Source of the DNA: an uncultured Peptostreptococcus sp.
Lineage (GTDB): Bacteria; Bacillota; Clostridia; Peptostreptococcales; Peptostreptococcaceae
Assembly (NCBI GenBank): GCA_900759325.1
Contig: CAAEUW010000022.1
Span: forward strand, 1-7,451
Direction: 5' to 3'
Length of the DNA stretch: 7,451 bases
A model generated the notes under the pieces. The model did no database searches. It was not told the DNA's origin and was given only the letters and a program-made list of their open reading frames with translations. Position 1 is the first letter of the stretch. Each line of letters starts with the position of its first letter. Of the stretch, positions 7,144 to 7,451 are shown piece after piece. Position numbers and translations under genes: made by a program.

Positions 7144-7183
7144 TTTGTAGTTATTAGATATTAGTATATCCTTTTTCTACAAA
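7144..7183 (-). promoter_or_regulatory. Dyad just downstream of the gap -10; possible operator
   Basis: TTTGTAG and CTACAAA (7144-7150, 7177-7183) form perfect 7-bp arms. Nested inside are GATAT/ATATC (7157-7161, 7166-7170). The outer arm abuts the -10 and covers the predicted start near 7178, so an RNA from there would lack part of one arm. This fits a DNA operator better than an RNA hairpin. The composition is AT-rich and chance is possible. Confidence 0.3.
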
Positions 7184-7184
7184 T

Positions 7185-7213
7185 ATTGTATACTATTTAT
7201 TCTAATAATGCAA
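7185..7213 (-). promoter_or_regulatory. Sigma-A-like promoter of gap
   Basis: On the minus strand TTGCAT (7208-7213) and TACAAT (7185-7190) are 17 nt apart, each with one or two departures from consensus. Upstream, two A tracts (7229-7233 and 7238-7243) about 10 bp apart resemble an UP element. The leader would be about 65-70 nt. The site lies between the upstream gene's terminator and gap, so gap is probably transcribed from here alone. Confidence 0.65.
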
Positions 7214-7270
7214 TACTATAAGGAAAACTTTTTCAACTTTTTTATGTGTTCTTTTCTCAATTTTAAGGCG

Positions 7271-7313
7271 AAAAATAGCGTTGGGAAAAATTCATAGGTC
7301 TGTCCCAACGCTA
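7271..7313 (-). terminator. Intrinsic terminator of the gene entering from the right edge
   Basis: Perfect 11-bp arms TAGCGTTGGGA and TCCCAACGCTA (7276-7286, 7303-7313) enclose a 16-nt loop. On the minus strand TTTTT (7271-7275) follows directly. It lies 36 nt past the stop codon at 7350-7352 and separates that gene from gap. Confidence 0.88.
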
Positions 7314-7349
7314 AATATAATACACTATTAACTTACACTATCTATTATT

Positions 7350-7451
7350 TTATTTGCCAACTAAGTCAAGTAATATGCTATATGGCAGGTATCTTTCTCC
7401 GCCTATAGCAGTAATTCCATGAATTCTTGTATCACTTATATACTTCTTAAC
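7350..7451 (-). CDS. C-terminal fragment of an unidentified protein
   Basis: The frame is open from the window edge for 33 codons to TAA, and the protein ends GGERYLPYSILLDLVGK. The 5' part lies outside the window. An intrinsic terminator 36 nt downstream supports it as a genuine gene end on the minus strand. I do not recognise the family from this tail; it does not look like the C terminus of CggR, which often precedes gap in Firmicutes, but the fragment is too short to exclude a regulator. No start, motif or membrane segment can be judged. Confidence 0.6.
   Translation of the reverse strand, partial: VKKYISDTRIHGITAIGGERYLPYSILLDLVGK

Noticed and set aside
1..7451. CRISPR array, insertion sequence, tRNA or rRNA genes
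   Set aside because: I saw no regularly spaced repeats, no transposase frame, no terminal inverted repeats and no tRNA- or rRNA-like segments.

Overview
The window reads as chromosomal DNA of a low-G+C anaerobic Firmicute, probably Clostridia or Tissierellia. The reasons are the AT-rich composition, heavy use of ATA (Ile), AGG/AGA (Arg) and CTA (Leu) codons, strong AAGGAGG-type ribosome binding sites, U-tract terminators, and a giant 2-hydroxyacyl-CoA dehydratase activase-family protein of a kind typical of fermenting anaerobes. I cannot name a genus. All genes I support lie on the minus strand, so the window is described right to left in transcription order.

Right edge (7271-7451): the last 33 codons of an unidentified gene, followed by a strong intrinsic terminator. 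Next is a self-contained glyceraldehyde-3-phosphate dehydrogenase unit (5997-7213): A-tract-rich upstream DNA, a sigma-A-like promoter (TTGCAT-N17-TACAAT), a leader with dyad symmetry, the gap gene (339 aa) and an intrinsic terminator. The enzyme lacks the usual NAD-selecting aspartate and has Ala-Arg there, like GapB-type enzymes that can use NADP. No other glycolytic gene accompanies it.

Centre (1516-5971): a candidate promoter with a perfect palindrome in its spacer, a leader of about 115 nt with weak dyads, and a 1434-aa protein. That protein joins two BadF/BcrA-type ATPase (activase) modules, a four-cysteine segment, a DUF2229-like region and an HgdB-like C-terminal region. Both ATPase modules keep the cysteine pair that bridges the [4Fe-4S] cluster in the classical activase dimer.

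Left (149-1538): a 435-aa protein with a C-terminal HEPN ribonuclease-type motif (RNTVVH), resembling the ApeA-like HEPN proteins linked to anti-phage defence. It starts at TTG. A terminator that ends the activase transcript is interlocked with a near-consensus promoter for the HEPN gene, so it is probably transcribed separately. This gene and its control region are the best candidates for something undescribed. The two metabolic genes (gap and the activase) also appear to be separate transcription units, so the shared strand does not by itself imply a common pathway.
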